Shown here one piece after another: positions 1 to 13,500 of a stretch of 64,000 bases of DNA. The translations under genes and the position numbers were made by a program. The notes beneath the pieces were generated by a model. That model saw only the letters and a program-made list of their open reading frames with translations. It had not been told where the DNA came from and made no database searches. The stretch lies in the NCBI GenBank assembly GCA_024036415.1, contig JAMWET010003876.1:62001-126000 (forward strand), read 5' to 3'. Position 1 is the first letter of the stretch, and each line of letters starts with the position of its first letter. Origin of the DNA: Prochilodus magdalenae (Eukaryota; Chordata; Actinopteri; Characiformes; Prochilodontidae).

Positions 1-445
1 TATGGAGTGGATCAGACACAGCGGTGCTGCGGGAGGTTTTAAACACTGGGTTAATTATTTTCTACTACTACCTATGCTTGCTGACTTTGTAGATGTACAG
101 TCAGAGACGCTAATTCATATGCTGCTGCACAGTTTGTGTTGGTCATCCTCTAGTCCTTCATCAGTCGCCATTGGACAAAGCCCATGGGATGCTCTTTGCT
201 GGGTAGTTACGCTTGGTGGACTTTTCTCAGTCCAGCTGTAACACCGAGGTGTTTAAAAACCCCAGCAATGCTGAAGTCATTTTATAATTGGGGTGCATCT
301 GTCATCATGCCAAATGTACCAGAAATGGGCATTAGGTATTAAAAATGTCATTTTAATTATATTACAGACTAACAGCATGTTTTTTAAAGACTCTGATAAA
401 GTGTTTCACTTCTGGTAAAACAAAAGGTTCTTACAAAGACAGCAT

Positions 446-1009
446 TGTCTCACGCCTCCAAGTCTCCCCGGCTTCCCCGCTCTTCGGGACTCCACTTCCC
501 AGAGGGCCACGCTCGATGACGTCATGTCTATGCGCCCCCGTTCGGACTCCGTGATACGCTCTAGGTCACCTGAGTTTTAGCCACAGCTGTTATCAATCAC
601 TTACTTCCTGTATTTAAGCCACACACAAACACTCACACTTTGCGAAGCTTTGCCAACCATTGTTTAGCAATCCTGAGCGGTCCTTTCTCGTTTTCTCTTA
701 TTCTGGTTTCCGACTCCCTTCATTCCTTAACTACTCTTTCGCCTAATCCCTTTTGCTCGTGCTCTGACTCTACGGTTTGAATCTCTGCTTCCTCACTTTG
801 GTTTTCCCCTTCGGTCTTCCCCTGTAAACTTGTTTGCCCTCGCTGCTTGTACTACCTGGTTCTGACCTCCGCCTGTCCCTGACTCTGATTTAGCTTCTCC
901 CATTGTTGCGCTGTTTTCTGGTGCTTGCTGAGATTGCCTGCTTGTAAATAAACCGTTCCTGGTTTTTTAATTCTGCACACGTCTGTCTCGAAGTCTTTTG
1001 CCTAACACA
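446..1009 (+). mobile_element. Candidate solo LTR of a Ty3/gypsy-like retrotransposon
   Basis: The block begins with TGTCTCACGCC and ends near CCTAACACA. It has LTR-like internal signals in order: a TATA-like tatttaag near 610, a pyrimidine-rich central part, and an AATAAA near 947 before the right end. The composition (C/T-rich, few stops of note, no ORF) fits a regulatory LTR rather than a gene. No second copy and no internal gag/pol sequence is visible beside it, hence a solo LTR. The exact ends and a clean target-site duplication were not established, so this is a moderate inference. Confidence 0.45.
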
Positions 1010-2205
1010 GTGTATATGTTTGTTTAATATTAGGTGGAGATATCAGGTCTAGGCCCTGGTCCTGGATGCACACTGTTCTGCATGTTTTGGTGTTCACCCT
1101 GCTCTTAATACCCTGATCCACTTCATCAGCCCATTTGTGTTTAAAACGACAGTTTAAAGTCAATAAAAGCATTCAAATGTGCAGGACATCCAGGCTTAAG
1201 AAGCAGCACTTATCTGGTAGATATGACACAGTCAGCTTATTAACTATCATCCATACTAGCTAACATAGTCAGCACTTTGGTATGTAGTGCATACTTTCTG
1301 GGGTTGTCTTTCCATTTGTCTCCACATGGCATATTTCCTAAAAAGGCTAATATATGTTTCCATTCATTCATCTTCCAAGTCGCTAATCTTTCCAGATAGT
1401 GGGGGGCAGGGTGCTGGAGCCTATCCCACTGCTCATTGGGCGAAAGGGCAGGGGAACACTGTGTACAAGCTGCCAGTCCATGTCAGTAATATATGTTTTG
1501 ACACTGTTATGTTGTTACGTTACTTTATGATATACTCTTTAACTTCGCTAATGCTGCCTATACCCTTAATTACAGAATTATATATTTAATTATATATACA
1601 ATTCCCTAATTATATATATTAACATTTAGTCAACAATGTACGGTACTTATGTCCACACGTTTCTTCTCAGCACCACAGTGACCTCGACACAGACATGTTA
1701 CTGTCATTTTTAAATGTGTGTAACTATGATCTACTACCAATATATGGCAATTGTGGGATTTTAGGGAAAGAAATACATCATCAAATATGAACTGTGACAT
1801 AACTTAATGTCATAGCTTGTTTTTCTGTAGCATGTATTAACATGTGGAAAAGTGTCTTCTCTGCAGAGGACGTGTAACTCCATTTCAATTAGAAAACCAA
1901 CAAGCCGTGTCATTGGACCAGAGTCATTCAAATGTATAAATTACTCTGTGTCCATTTAGTCTTTTACTGCAGGATACTGTTTGTCTTCCTCTGTGCCCTC
2001 TCTAGCTGCCTGGATTGTGGTTTTGCTGATTGGGAAAATATGAAAATGCTCTGGAACCTGCCAGGAGAGCCAGCTGCTGATTGGAGTATAAAGAGACATT
2101 CATAAACTGAGCTTAAGCACCGCGTCTCAATTTGCTCTCTCTCTGTCTACAATCACCACCCCCCAGCCGCTCTCCTGTCTCCATGGAAATGCGAACCAAG
2201 GTCAT

Positions 2206-2241
<36 letters not shown>

Positions 2242-2590
2242 TTATCCAATGTATAATCCACCCCGTGCACTGTTTTGACTTCAGTGAGTCTGGAGAACTA
2301 CAGCAGTGTCATTTTGCATTTACTGCATTAATCTCGAGCCATTGCACTTACAAAGCAAAAACACAGGAGCGCTCAAGGAAAAAAAAAAGATGAAAGAAAA
2401 GAAATGGAAAAACAGTTTCAAAAACTTAATTTAGCCGATCAGTTTTTTAGTTTGCTTGTTTACTTTTAAACTGGAGCTATAAGGCTCATGTACCTAACAA
2501 ACACCCAAAGCTTATAATGCACCCTGATAGCAAGAGGATAAAAGCTGACAAAGCTGGAGTGTTAGACAAACTGCTACTTCATAGCTTGTT
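1010..2590. other. Intergenic DNA with no supported gene
   Basis: No exon with convincing splice sites or a recognisable protein was found. A TATA-like motif (gagtataaag, about 2085) followed by a C/T-rich stretch and ATGGAAATG at 2183 could suggest a small promoter and first exon, but no good splice donor follows and no family is recognisable. The stretch also holds a (TG)n run. Confidence 0.5.
2207..2240. repeat. (TG)n microsatellite, about 34 bp
   Basis: An uninterrupted TG dinucleotide run read directly from the sequence. Confidence 0.97.
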
Positions 2591-3225
2591 AATTCATTCA
2601 TTTATTGTCCTTTATTTCTTTGTTTCATTATTCCTTTTAGTTTCTCTAGTAACACATTTCCTCTAGCAGACCATCAGACCATCATAGTTTGAGGAACTAG
2701 CTAGACCTTGTATGCAGAAAAATTATCTGGGTGATCCGAGGTTGGACCTGCAGTGGCTTAAAGTAAGCAGAGTGTTGACCTTATCAAGTCAGCAGGCCAA
2801 CATATGCTTGCTATCTGGGAAACTGCATGAGTGAATAATCACAAACCGTGCTATTAGATTTGCTTATCCAGTTTCACTGTATTACAAAAGAAACAAAGAA
2901 ACAAAAATGCAACATTAAAACAACACAAAACAGCAGCCATTGTTTAGAGTTGATCAAGGCTGCTACGACTGTTAGAATAATCTATGCAGTCACGGAAACC
3001 ACATAAGAACATCTACGTAAAATTATTTAACAAGTTCAATAGTTGAAGCCAAGTGCATTCACTGTCCACTATCCTAGCTGGTAGGATATTCCAGGAATGC
3101 CTACATTAGCTCCACAGCTCCAACATAAACTTCACTACACATGTGCTGGCTGATTGGCCTGGCTGAGATTTTACATTGTGTGCATTTGATTGCTTGTTTT
3201 GAATCTAACTACAGTTTTAGAGGGC

Positions 3226-6200
3226 TTATTCACTGTCGAGCTCTGATGTAAAGTAACAGGAGTCGTCCACCTTGCCGTAGAAGAGCTCAGGCTGAGACCT
3301 TGACTTTGTAGTCTTGCTGGAAGGGAGAGGGGTGCTGGAGTGGGCCTGCTGGGTGGTGGGAAAATTGAAGAGGGTACCAGTGGACTCAGGAGCTTTGCTA
3401 TCTGTCTCAGTTCGGGAGAATACTTCATCCTCTTCTCCTTCCTCTTCCATGTAGAAACAAGCCAGAGGAGCCTTGATGGGTTCTGCTGGGCTGTTATATT
3501 GGGGAAGAAAAAAGATTACTGAAAACATAAGCAGATAATCTTTCAGTTACTGATCTGATTCCTTTTGGTCTATTTCTGATTGCTTTCTTTGTCTTATTAA
3601 TTGGATAGCTGCGTTCTTACAGTTCAAGTGAAGATCTGAAGATACAGTTCCAATAACTTCTCTCTTTCTTGTCTTTGCAGGTCCTTAAACTGCATGTACT
3701 TATTATGTTATTATATCTAGTTTATTATACATTATTAAATACAGTGACACTGTTATTATGCAGTTTATGAACAGTTTATAAGAATGAATGGACTGAAGTA
3801 TTGAAGTCGCTTAGTTGAAGATACACTGTAATTCTGTAGCATTGAGAGTTAATTCCCTGAAGAGTTAGAGCTAGTGCTACTTTACCATTGCATTATATTT
3901 GATATCTAATAAAATGGCTTACCATAAATCGAGTGTTCTCAGTGTTTTTTTATGCTGAAATATATTCATTTAAAGCCAATATGTAATGCAGTGAATATTG
4001 TAAAAATGGAAGTTTAAACATCAAACCTTTGCAATGTGTGTATCTGTTTCCACATTTCCAGGATAATTCATATATAAGCTCAACACAAAATATAAACTTA
4101 AGTTAAAAATAAGTTATACTCATCATCAAAAGAACAGATGCTCAAGTAGTTGCATGTTGAAGGAATCAACTGACAGGAATGAAACATGGTGGGTGGGTAG
4201 GTTTAACATCATGAGACATGCAAATGATTCATGTTCCACGCTGGGTCACACATGTGATGTAAACATTGATAGGCCTTTTCGCTAAACCTGACTGACCAAT
4301 AGCAACAATCGTGGACATTCAGTGAGCAGAGCTGTCCTCTGTGGATCATCCTGTTAGTTTCAGCACCACTGACATACGCCTGCATGACGCGGGACTACAT
4401 GCACGCAGACCGCTCTTAACGATGACTGCCCTTAACACCACATCAACAATGCGGAAAACTGCAATAGGGTTGTACAAGACTGTCGTAAAGTGACTCAGAA
4501 TGCGGCAGGTCATCTTCAGTGATGAGTCCTACGTTCACATGTCACATGTTTAAAAGACCTGGTGTCACTACACCTCCACCTCTACTGCAACATCTGCAGG
4601 AACTGTGTGAGAATATTCAAGCTGCATGGGATGGATTATCACAGGACACCATCAGTCACCTCTGCAACTCAATGCCGAGGCGTCTGGCAAGTTGCATTAG
4701 CAAACATGGTAGCCCAACACCATAGTGTGAGACACTACTTCTGTATGTGTAGCTCAATAAATATTACCCATATCATCCTTTATTGTTCCTGGTGACCTGT
4801 ATCTTCCTTCCCAAAAGCACTGCAGTCTGAAACTTCCTTCTGAGTGCACCTATCCCTTTGACAATGAGTGTAATTTATCTGTGCTCTTGAGTTATACTTA
4901 ATATATACAAAAATGCTTGTTTATATTTTTAAATGTGATAATATGCAGCATGGCAGCGAGCTTAGCTTGAAATATTCTGCCCAGGCACATTGTGAAGTGC
5001 ACCTGTAGTTTCACTGTAATGATGAAACTGGAATCCAGTTGCTGACACTGAACAGAAGACCCTTGGAGGACTTATCCTAAACCACTTGCTTATATTCCAT
5101 TAATAAAATATGGCAAATTCTGGAGTCACACTATAAGCACCTTATTATGTCTAGCTCTTTCCCTCCTGGTTCTCAAAGCCTCCAGCATTAAAACACCATC
5201 CCATCAATATTTCCATGCAGATAATCTTATCATAGATCCTGTAACTGCATTTACCGTCTGGCGAGATTCAATCGGCCAGCAGCGGAGCATCATTAGCGCA
5301 GGACTGATTGGTCCACTGATGGGTGAGGAGTGTCGATAAATTATTCATAATAACTCAAAGACAGCGAAAGCCTTCTTATCTGCGATTACGATGCGTTACT
5401 CAGAATGCATGACTGGGGCTATTTTTAATATGTCCTGTTTAATGTAATTTCTGTGTCTACAGTGAAGTACATAATAGATAAAGATTTAATCATTGTAGCC
5501 CTTTTCTAACCAGAGCCAGATACATATATACACTACACTTTCTTAACCTCCTAAAGGGCAACCAATTTTTTGGGTGATAGGAAGTTGGGTGATAGGAACC
5601 AGACAGCTGTCGAATTTATAGTCATATGTATTTGCTACATGATGATGCTGTTTTCTGTTAGTTTTGTGCTAAAGTTAGTCCTAAAAGGAATTTTAATACA
5701 TTTATTTTAATCACTTCATGATGACTCCTCAAAAAAACAGTTTTTCAGATGTTTTTCACTAGGTATTATCGCTAATCATCTAATCATATTATTTTCATTA
5801 AAATTACACATAGAAACTCAGAAGAGGTGTAGATTCACTGGTGGGTTTGGATAGTAAATGAAATGCCCATATTAGTATTGTACACATGGTGACCCTAAGT
5901 TCCCATTAACACCACTGTAAAGAAATTAAGAGTCTGTAGTCTCTACAGTGAACCATTTAACACCAAATAACTCTTATATGCTGATTTTTATATCTTTTAT
6001 CATTTATATCATTTGGAAAACCATAGTGGTGGAATTTCATTTAAACCCTAAGTATACCTATTTTTTTCTTCTTGTTTTTAATATTATTTTACCATATTTT
6101 TAAGATTGTCCAAAAAACCTTTGGTGACTTTGATGATGTAAACAGTGTTTCTGCTCACTCCCCAGTAGGTACGTTATCTGCAAAAACAGTCTGCAAGTGT

Positions 6201-7926
6201 GGGGAAAACTACACCACCATGCCATAACATCTGCAGAAAGCTGTGTGCAGCTGTTGGAGGTACAATGTTGGCCTCATGTTGTGATATTTTCCTGTCCTAC
6301 CTGACCTGTAGGACCTCGACTTCAGCACACAGCTCCTGTTTCTCAGCACTCTCCAGCACTTCCTGGTGGGGCAGTATAAGTGTGACCTGCAGGGCACAGC
6401 AACAAGCCTCATGTACTGCTGAGCAGTGATGTGAAACCCAAGTCTGCATTCTATTGCTTTACTGCTGTGTGTCAAGAGACCTGGTAACCACACACTAGAA
6501 TACAACAGGCTGCACTCAGAACATTAGTCAGATCTAACAGAGTAAAAAAAACCTTCTATATGACATATAACACAAAATTCATCACTTCAGAATGTGTTAA
6601 CCTCACCATATATAGTTCTGCACAAAAGCTAGAGGCCACGCTTTGTTGTTCAAAACTGCCATTAAGCACACATTGTTGTTAGAGACATTTTAGAGGAAAT
6701 TACATATGAAATAATTATAATCAATAAACAACAACAACAACAATAATAATAATAATTTTAATAATAATAATAATACAGGTTTGGGGTAAGTGTAAGGTTG
6801 CTTATCATACATATAATTGTTATGCAGCAGTAACTATAAACTACACACCAAACTCAACATTTTATTCACAGTTTAAAGTAGTTTTGGGACAGCATTAAGT
6901 TAGGTCATGGTTTAAAAATAGACATTTTATATTTATAATATTATTTATTTATATGTATGTATTTTTTAATATTAGCTATACTGTTCAGTTTATTGGAATT
7001 TGTTGTTACAAAAATACAATGCATAGCTTTTTAATTGTAATGATTTTTGTTAGCGGTTTTCAAATATGACTTGAGAGACCACCAAAACTGTCACCATCAA
7101 ACAAACAATACTTAAACAGTCATCTTTGAGAGAGTGGAGAACAAAGCTCTGCTCTTGCTTTAGATCTCTTCACAGCTGTTTCTGTATATACTTCCACTCT
7201 ATGAGTCACACAGGATTACGTTCTCTTAAGAAAGTTGCTACAGGGGAAAAAAATACAAAGAAAGAAAGAAAGAAAGAAAGAAAGACTGTTTGCAAATCAA
7301 ATAAAGATGCAGCCCATGGTCTCAAAAGAACAGACTGGACACCTCAACATTGCAGAATGTGTTTAGCATTACTTGAATTCTAAGAAGAAAACCCAACCAA
7401 CATCTGAAACTGAACTTTGTATGTGTGAAAAATCTCTCTATAGACTTCTCTAAAAAACGGAAAGTTAGTCTCCTACAAAATGGAAGAATTGAAACTGTAA
7501 TAGAATGGAAGCTGTAATACAGGTTTCTTTAGACACACTTAACGCCAGTGTTTCAGATTAAGATTAAGCCTCTAGACCAAATATCATTTTGAATCGTGGC
7601 ATTATGGTTTAGCGTAAGGCTAACCTTAATTCATGTTTGCAAAACTGGCACTTTTTCTATCATGTAAATAGAAATATAACATTAAATGAGAAACTGAAAA
7701 TTAATTCCATAAAGGAGTCAAAAAGATGTATGTGTATCTTTCCACTCACCCTTGGATAGCATTGGCACATACTCCACACTGTCCCTATGCCCACCATCAG
7801 CGCTCCCATGGTACAGAAAGTTGCAAACACCTGTGGCTCCTCCACAGCCATCAAGAAGACACCCAGTGCCACCAGCACCAGCCCCAGAACAATGAGCCCA
7901 TAGCGGTAAGGCTTGTTCTCCGCCAT
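3226..7926 (-). CDS. bsnd: Barttin, accessory subunit of ClC-K chloride channels
   Basis: Three coding exons were joined by phase: 7926-7750, 6386-6301 and 3490-3226 (stop TAA), giving 175 residues. The N-terminus [16 protein letters not shown] resembles mammalian barttin closely. R8 and G10 (Bartter-syndrome positions in human), Q32 and the paired cysteines C54/C56 of WSMCQCYP (palmitoylated in mammals) fall at the same positions. Two hydrophobic helices span roughly residues 9-27 and 34-54. The acidic tail ends in a motif like ELFYGKVDD, comparable with DLYYG near the mammalian C-terminus. Barttin escorts ClC-K channels to the basolateral membrane of kidney, inner-ear and ionocyte-type epithelia. 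The product is much shorter than human barttin (320 aa), and no PPxY motif is seen where mammals have PPY. A further small exon in the 2.8 kb second intron could have been missed. Exon 1 is strong. Exon 2 is supported by phase, splice sites and weak similarity. Candidate poly(A) signals (TTTATT on the plus strand) lie at 2601 and 2611. Confidence 0.9.
4116..4872 (+). mobile_element. Old, internally deleted Tc1/mariner-like element in bsnd intron 2
   Basis: The ends form imperfect terminal inverted repeats: left TACTCATCATCAAAAG, right the reverse complement of CTTTGACAATGAGTGTA. Between them, 4519-4725 encodes a Tc1-type transposase C-terminus, including [20 protein letters not shown] and a GSPTP ending. 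The DD34E core is largely gone and the reading frame is interrupted. The element is about 0.76 kb, against roughly 1.6 kb for intact Tc1 elements, so it is a non-functional relic. Confidence 0.7.
6741..6773. repeat. (AAT/AAC)n trinucleotide repeat
   Basis: AACAACAAC passes into AATAATAAT with one interruption (6728-6773). It lies in the first intron of bsnd. Confidence 0.85.
7258..7284. repeat. (AAAG)n tetranucleotide repeat
   Basis: About seven copies of AAAG read directly from the sequence. The repeat lies within bsnd intron 1. Confidence 0.9.
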
Positions 7927-8689
7927 ACTGGTGAGTGTGGAGGTCTGCTGTGATCAAACCAGTAGATGTATGTTCAAAAGAGCCCTAAGGAATGACTTTG
8001 TCTCTAAGGTGGTGAAGGTGAGACCAAGCAGATTGGTCAGATGTGACTGGCGTTTAGCATGGCCAGTGAAAGACGGGGCTTCCTGGATCATTGCCATATT
8101 AACCTGTGACCGGTGACCTTCCCTCAGGCTACATCTGTGCTATGCCTAAACAATGTTGCTAAACCTCACCAACACAACACATTGTATTTTGTCCAGGGCA
8201 GAAGGGCTGGGTTCATAAAAACTAATGGTGAAAAAAACTTATGGAGGAATAGCATACACATCTGCCTGTTGTATTCCAGGGAATATCTGGTGTCAAAGTT
8301 CTATCCAGTGTTGTTCATTTCCCATATTTCCGCAGACTTTTAAAATGAGATCAGTAGAGCTAGCGTAGCTCATACAAGGTTCATTAGTTCTACATGGAAA
8401 CTTCTGCTTCCCAATCACCATTTAGCAAACAAGTCAGACCTTAGATAGATCTAATAGATGGAACTGGCTTCAATATTACTCAAACACAGCAGCTGACTAG
8501 TTGGCTATAAATCATGTAAAGCCTATTTATCTTTCAGCACATATACCCAGCAGGACTGCAATCTGCTGGCGACCTACATGCAGTCGTATCAGCTGACTGC
8601 TGATTTCAAAGAGCAACACCAACCCTCTGCTTTGCATTGTGACCCAATATCAGTGACTTTGTGACTTTTCAGTGCTGAAGGGATGTAAA

Positions 8690-10524
8690 TCGGCTCTCGT
8701 TTTATTCAAATTATTCTTTATTTGAAAGCCACTGAAGAAGAAAAAAACACAGTGATGTACATTAACAAGTGAAGCTCAGGTAGTATGAAACAAATGATTC
8801 TTCCAAATGTCTGTTGCACATATCCCCACAGAAAGGTACAAAGCATGGAAAGGACGTGTTGGAAAATAAGTGCAGCACTCCTTCCCCTTTTCAGTCTTAC
8901 ACATAGGTCACAAAACATAAAACAAAACCGAAAAAAGTTAAATTTATACATACTGTACCACAACACTGAAGTATAGAAGTTATGAAACTGATTAATGGTC
9001 CAAGGCACTACTCAGTATTCAAATTCACGGTTTCAAAAATAGGCACTGTCCAGGTATAACAACAGATACTTTCAGCTTGCAAAGCAAACATCTACCAAGT
9101 ACACAAAACCAGACAGACAAGTGGATTTCAAAAGCCCCTTTTTAAGGTCAACACTTATCAAGTAGCAGTATTATCATATATGCATTGCAGTGGCATCATT
9201 GTTATCATAACTCTTATAAACCTAAGATTATAAGCTTACAATGTCACGGCTAGAAAGGTTATAAAACTTACAAAATACCAGATATGTTAAGATTTTGGGG
9301 TGACCTTGGTCTATTCCTAATAGAGCCTCATAAGACCTAAAAAAAGCTCATTCAAACTCCAACGTTCCTCCAAACTCCAAAATTAACTGGAAACAAGAAC
9401 TTGTCCAAACACCTAGAAATAACCAAACTATAACTTCCTCTTTTTATTGTCAAATGAGTAATAAGCTATTATTATCCATACACTACAAAATCATGACCTC
9501 TAACAGCCAACATATTATCAATATTACTAATATTCATTAAAAGGGGAATTGTTTTTTTATAAATCTGCCTAATTCAATCATTGATGTGTAAACAAAGTTA
9601 TTTAGAAACTTGCCAACTCAGTGATTTCAGTAAAGTGGGCACAGGAATCTGTGGTTGCAATTTCTAAAATACAACTGGCCATTTAATTTACCATCCAAAG
9701 TGACCAGTGAACCTACAAGTGTCTGGGTTTTATATGTAATGTTGATTAAGTGTATACAAATAAGCTTTGTTTCCCTTTTAAGGTAGTCATAGCTCTGGGC
9801 TCTCCCAGCACATGTAGGCTTTAGTTAACCATTCTGTAGTGAAAGGTTTACATCTTCAAACCATTTACATTCATTACTCAAATAAATATGCCTGGCAATT
9901 ATAAAGCAAGTTAACCAACCAAGATTTTTAGACATTGGGAAGCTTTTGAACCAACAAAAGAAGCTGCACGTAACATTAATACCAGGCAGATTTTTCTTGT
10001 GTAATGATTAATGAGATTTTGCACTGACTCCATAACAGAGTTACACATACCCTGCACATAAAACCTAAGCTCTGCAACCCTAAGAACTAATGATTCCTTT
10101 GCGGTCTTGACAAATTTACCGTCTTAATGGTTTCCATACTCATCTGCCTTGCCAGAAGTGCTGACCACAGTTGCTAATCATCCTATAAACTCCTTTGTAG
10201 TCTTGAACTTGTTGAAGGTTTCCATGTTGAGTAGTCTTACAAGAAGTGAAACCAAAAACCACAGTTTCCTGCAGTGGTTGGAATAAACTTGAATGTCACT
10301 TGGTATTTTTATGCCATCAAGAATATGTTACTGTAGACGAATACATGACAAAGTCAGTGGTCACTTGTGGTACTCTTTCAGCCTGAGTGGTTTGAAAACA
10401 ATACAAATGCTAAATTTAAACAGGCAACTTTTGGCTTTCTGGCTAACCATTTTGCTAGAACTAGCACCTAGCTCTTAATCCTGGTTAGCATCACCCTCAA
10501 ATGGTCAAGAGGGCACAGCAGTGA
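8690..10524 (-). other. Probable long 3' UTR of the tmem61-like A gene
   Basis: The region follows the stop codon at 10525-10527 on the minus strand. It contains no supported coding exon. Minus-strand AATAAA signals (TTTATT on plus) lie at 8701-8706 and 8717-8722, which would give a 3' UTR of about 1.8 kb. Both the extent and the absence of further introns are inferred. Confidence 0.45.
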
Positions 10525-13500
10525 TTAAAGCTGGTTGAGGGATGTTGTAGTCTTCATAACTGTCTCATAGGAGGGTGGGGGTTCCATGTCCCAGGGCGGT
10601 GGGGTACCGGGCAGGCTGTGGAGATTGGTATCTGTTGTAGCTGAGTGCTGAACTGAACGCCGCTCTTCTGATGAAGCCCTGCGGATTCTGTCCAGCCTCC
10701 TACGAGGAAAAATAAAAGTTTTACAACAGGCGATCAGTCAGTTTGCTTCCCGTTGAACGACACTCACTCCTAAAACAAATAGCAACGGTCACCAAGACAC
10801 CAAGACAATGTTGTTTCATAAAAACAACTTTTTAAAGTACAGTACTAGACAAAAGTCAGGGCCATCCGTTTAATTCGTTCGCAGTCAAAATGAGAAGGTA
10901 CAAGTTATTTGTTTTTAAAAAAGGAAAAAAGAGAAAGACTAATTAAAATGCTGGATTTACTCAGTAATTGGTGTGTCCACCGTTTGCCTTTATTAAGTCT
11001 TAGACGTTTGATGATGATGAATTGATTGTACTTAATGATCAATCTGACTCAAAATTAAATAAACTGGTCTAACTTTAAGACAACATACAGAGCTCATCAA
11101 AAGTCTGGAAGTCTGGAGTTCCGCAGAGGTCCCTTCCTGGAACCTTTCTCTTCTTTCTATATACGCATACACTAAGTGGTTACTTTATTAGACACACTTC
11201 CTTGTATCTACACTTTTTGTCGATTTTATCAGCTCCACGTACCAAAGATGCACTTTATAGTTCTATGATTACAGATTGTGGTTGTGTTTCTCTACATACT
11301 TTGTTAGTCCCCTTTTACTCTGCACTTTGAGCTACATTTACAGTATGTCTGAAAGGTGCTATACAAATAAGGCTGCTTATTATTATTATTATTATTATTA
11401 TTATTGTTGTTGTTGTTATCATAATTTACTAAGTAATTGTAGCACCAATATGGTAAGTGAAGCGAATAAAATTGACAGACACAATGCAGACACAAAGGGG
11501 TGTAGTTAATGAAGTGGCCGCATCTATACATGCATTGATACACTTAATATATACTTTATTATATACATCCACCTTAAAGGTACAGTTTGAAGGTGAACAG
11601 TTGGAGACTGGTCATATCTTTCCTTGCACAGTTTGTGTTCTTCATCCTCAAGCCCTTCTTCAATACACAGATTCTCACTACAGGACCACTGTGGGATGTT
11701 TTTGGTTGGAGAGACCCACCAGTGACACTCTTAAACAACACTCATACCAATACCATGCTACTATTATGTTTGCATCAATCATAATAGTATAATATCTGGT
11801 AAGACTAATTGTTTTTATTCCAAAATTGCTATTTGATAGTTTTCAATTCCGTACTGCAAGTACAGAAATACTGCGGTTCTGTACTGCAAATCCTGTTACG
11901 GCCGATATTGGTGCGATCATAGATTTTAAACAGGTAAATCTTACATAATGGCATGGAGCCAGGGAACTACCTTGTATATAGGTTTCATTAATCAAAAGCA
12001 GCCAAATACCAACGTGCTGTATATATGACAACACAATCACAGTATGTTCAAACCTTAAGCCAGTGAAAGTGGATATTCTCATCTTCTTAAGCAAAGTAAA
12101 ATGGGTAGATATTGAAATTATAGGCAATAAAAGCAATTTGATCCCAGTTATTTTCTTAATTATTAGCCCAAATAGATGACTGACAAATTATTCAGCAACA
12201 GAAAGGCCACACAATAACTCTACAAAGTGCACCTGTATTGTAAGTTGTACCTCATAAAATTGCCAGCTTGTATTCAGTACGTGAATACTTTGTGTGGTGT
12301 TTTAGTTATTTGGTACGTCTGTCTTTATAGAGATCCCGGACTGGATCGTATTTCACGTACTGTGTTAAGCTTTAGCAGAAGATGAAGCTTCACATTATTC
12401 ATCCCGTTTTATCTGCATTGTCCTCTCCAGCCTCTCTCTTATGAAAGACCTGATATAGTGCCGTCTTTAACTCAAGTGGACACAGAGCAGGTTGTGCTCC
12501 CTGTTTCTGTGTTGGAATGCATGCAGAAAGACTTCAGCCTACCCAGTCATAGATCCTAGTACATTAGAGTAGCTTTGAGTTTATACAGGCGGCTGCAGTG
12601 TTTACCGCTTTCATGCAAACAGCCCTAATTCCAGACAGAGACCGAAAGGGGGGAGGGGTAAAGAGACCCCCTAGTTCTCCTCAGATGATTGCAGCATTTA
12701 CAAGCCACACAAAATTTCTCTCTCTCCCTCCCTCTAGTTCTCTGTCCCATCTGGACATGCATGTAGCTGACTCTGGTTTCTGTTAGCGTTTCTGTTAGTG
12801 TCATGCCATCAGCACTAGCTAGCACAGCTCTGGCAACAGATCCTGCTATGACTCTACATCTCTTGTCTTCTCCAGCCTAGCTCTCAGACACAACCCTATC
12901 ATTGACTCTTGAGTACGGTCCAGCATGAGGCCGCTTTGATGACACACCAGCAACTCAAAGGAATCTGATTGGCGACTGGCCCTTTTTTCTCCCTTCAGAC
13001 ATGGAACAAATCATGGAGCCATCAGCTATTCAGGTTTCTTAAGGACGGTGAAGAACTGTTCTTTTGTATTCTACTAAAATGTATTCTGTAGCAAACTGAA
13101 ACTTACAAAGGCCTACTGATCTTACCCCATTACTAGAAGGAACTACCATCATATCAAATATTCACAAAAGAATGGTGCTACAGCAAAGCTAAAGTACTAC
13201 CTCTCCAGCGCCACTGACCTTTCCTCATGTTCTGCAGTAGCTATACTCAATTCAACGAGGTTTAAGGCGTGTACGACTTCCCCTGCCCTGTTTTAACTAT
13301 TGCAAGTAGATTATCTAATGAATTTTACAACTACGCTCAACTCCAGCAGCTTGCCTTCACAGATCAGCATAAACAAGCGCTGAGAGTCACTCAGAGTTCA
13401 CTTCCCATCTAGAGCTGTGCTAAACTGAGCTCAAATAGACTGAAGAACAGTGCTATATACAGGCCAAGGCTGAGGCTCCTCGTATCTGTCATCATCGTCT

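Noticed and set aside
2183..2393. Small gene starting ATGGAAATG after a TATA-like box
   Set aside because: The frame runs into the TG microsatellite, there is no convincing donor, and no family is recognised.
6301..6306. Upstream donor CAG|GTCAGG for bsnd exon 2
   Set aside because: It ends the exon in phase 0, while the next exon needs two bases from the previous one. The GTCAG|GTAGGA donor five bases on closes the frame.
11276..11543. Open frames with poly-Tyr or poly-Asn stretches
   Set aside because: They are translations of the (TAT)n tail of a retroposon.
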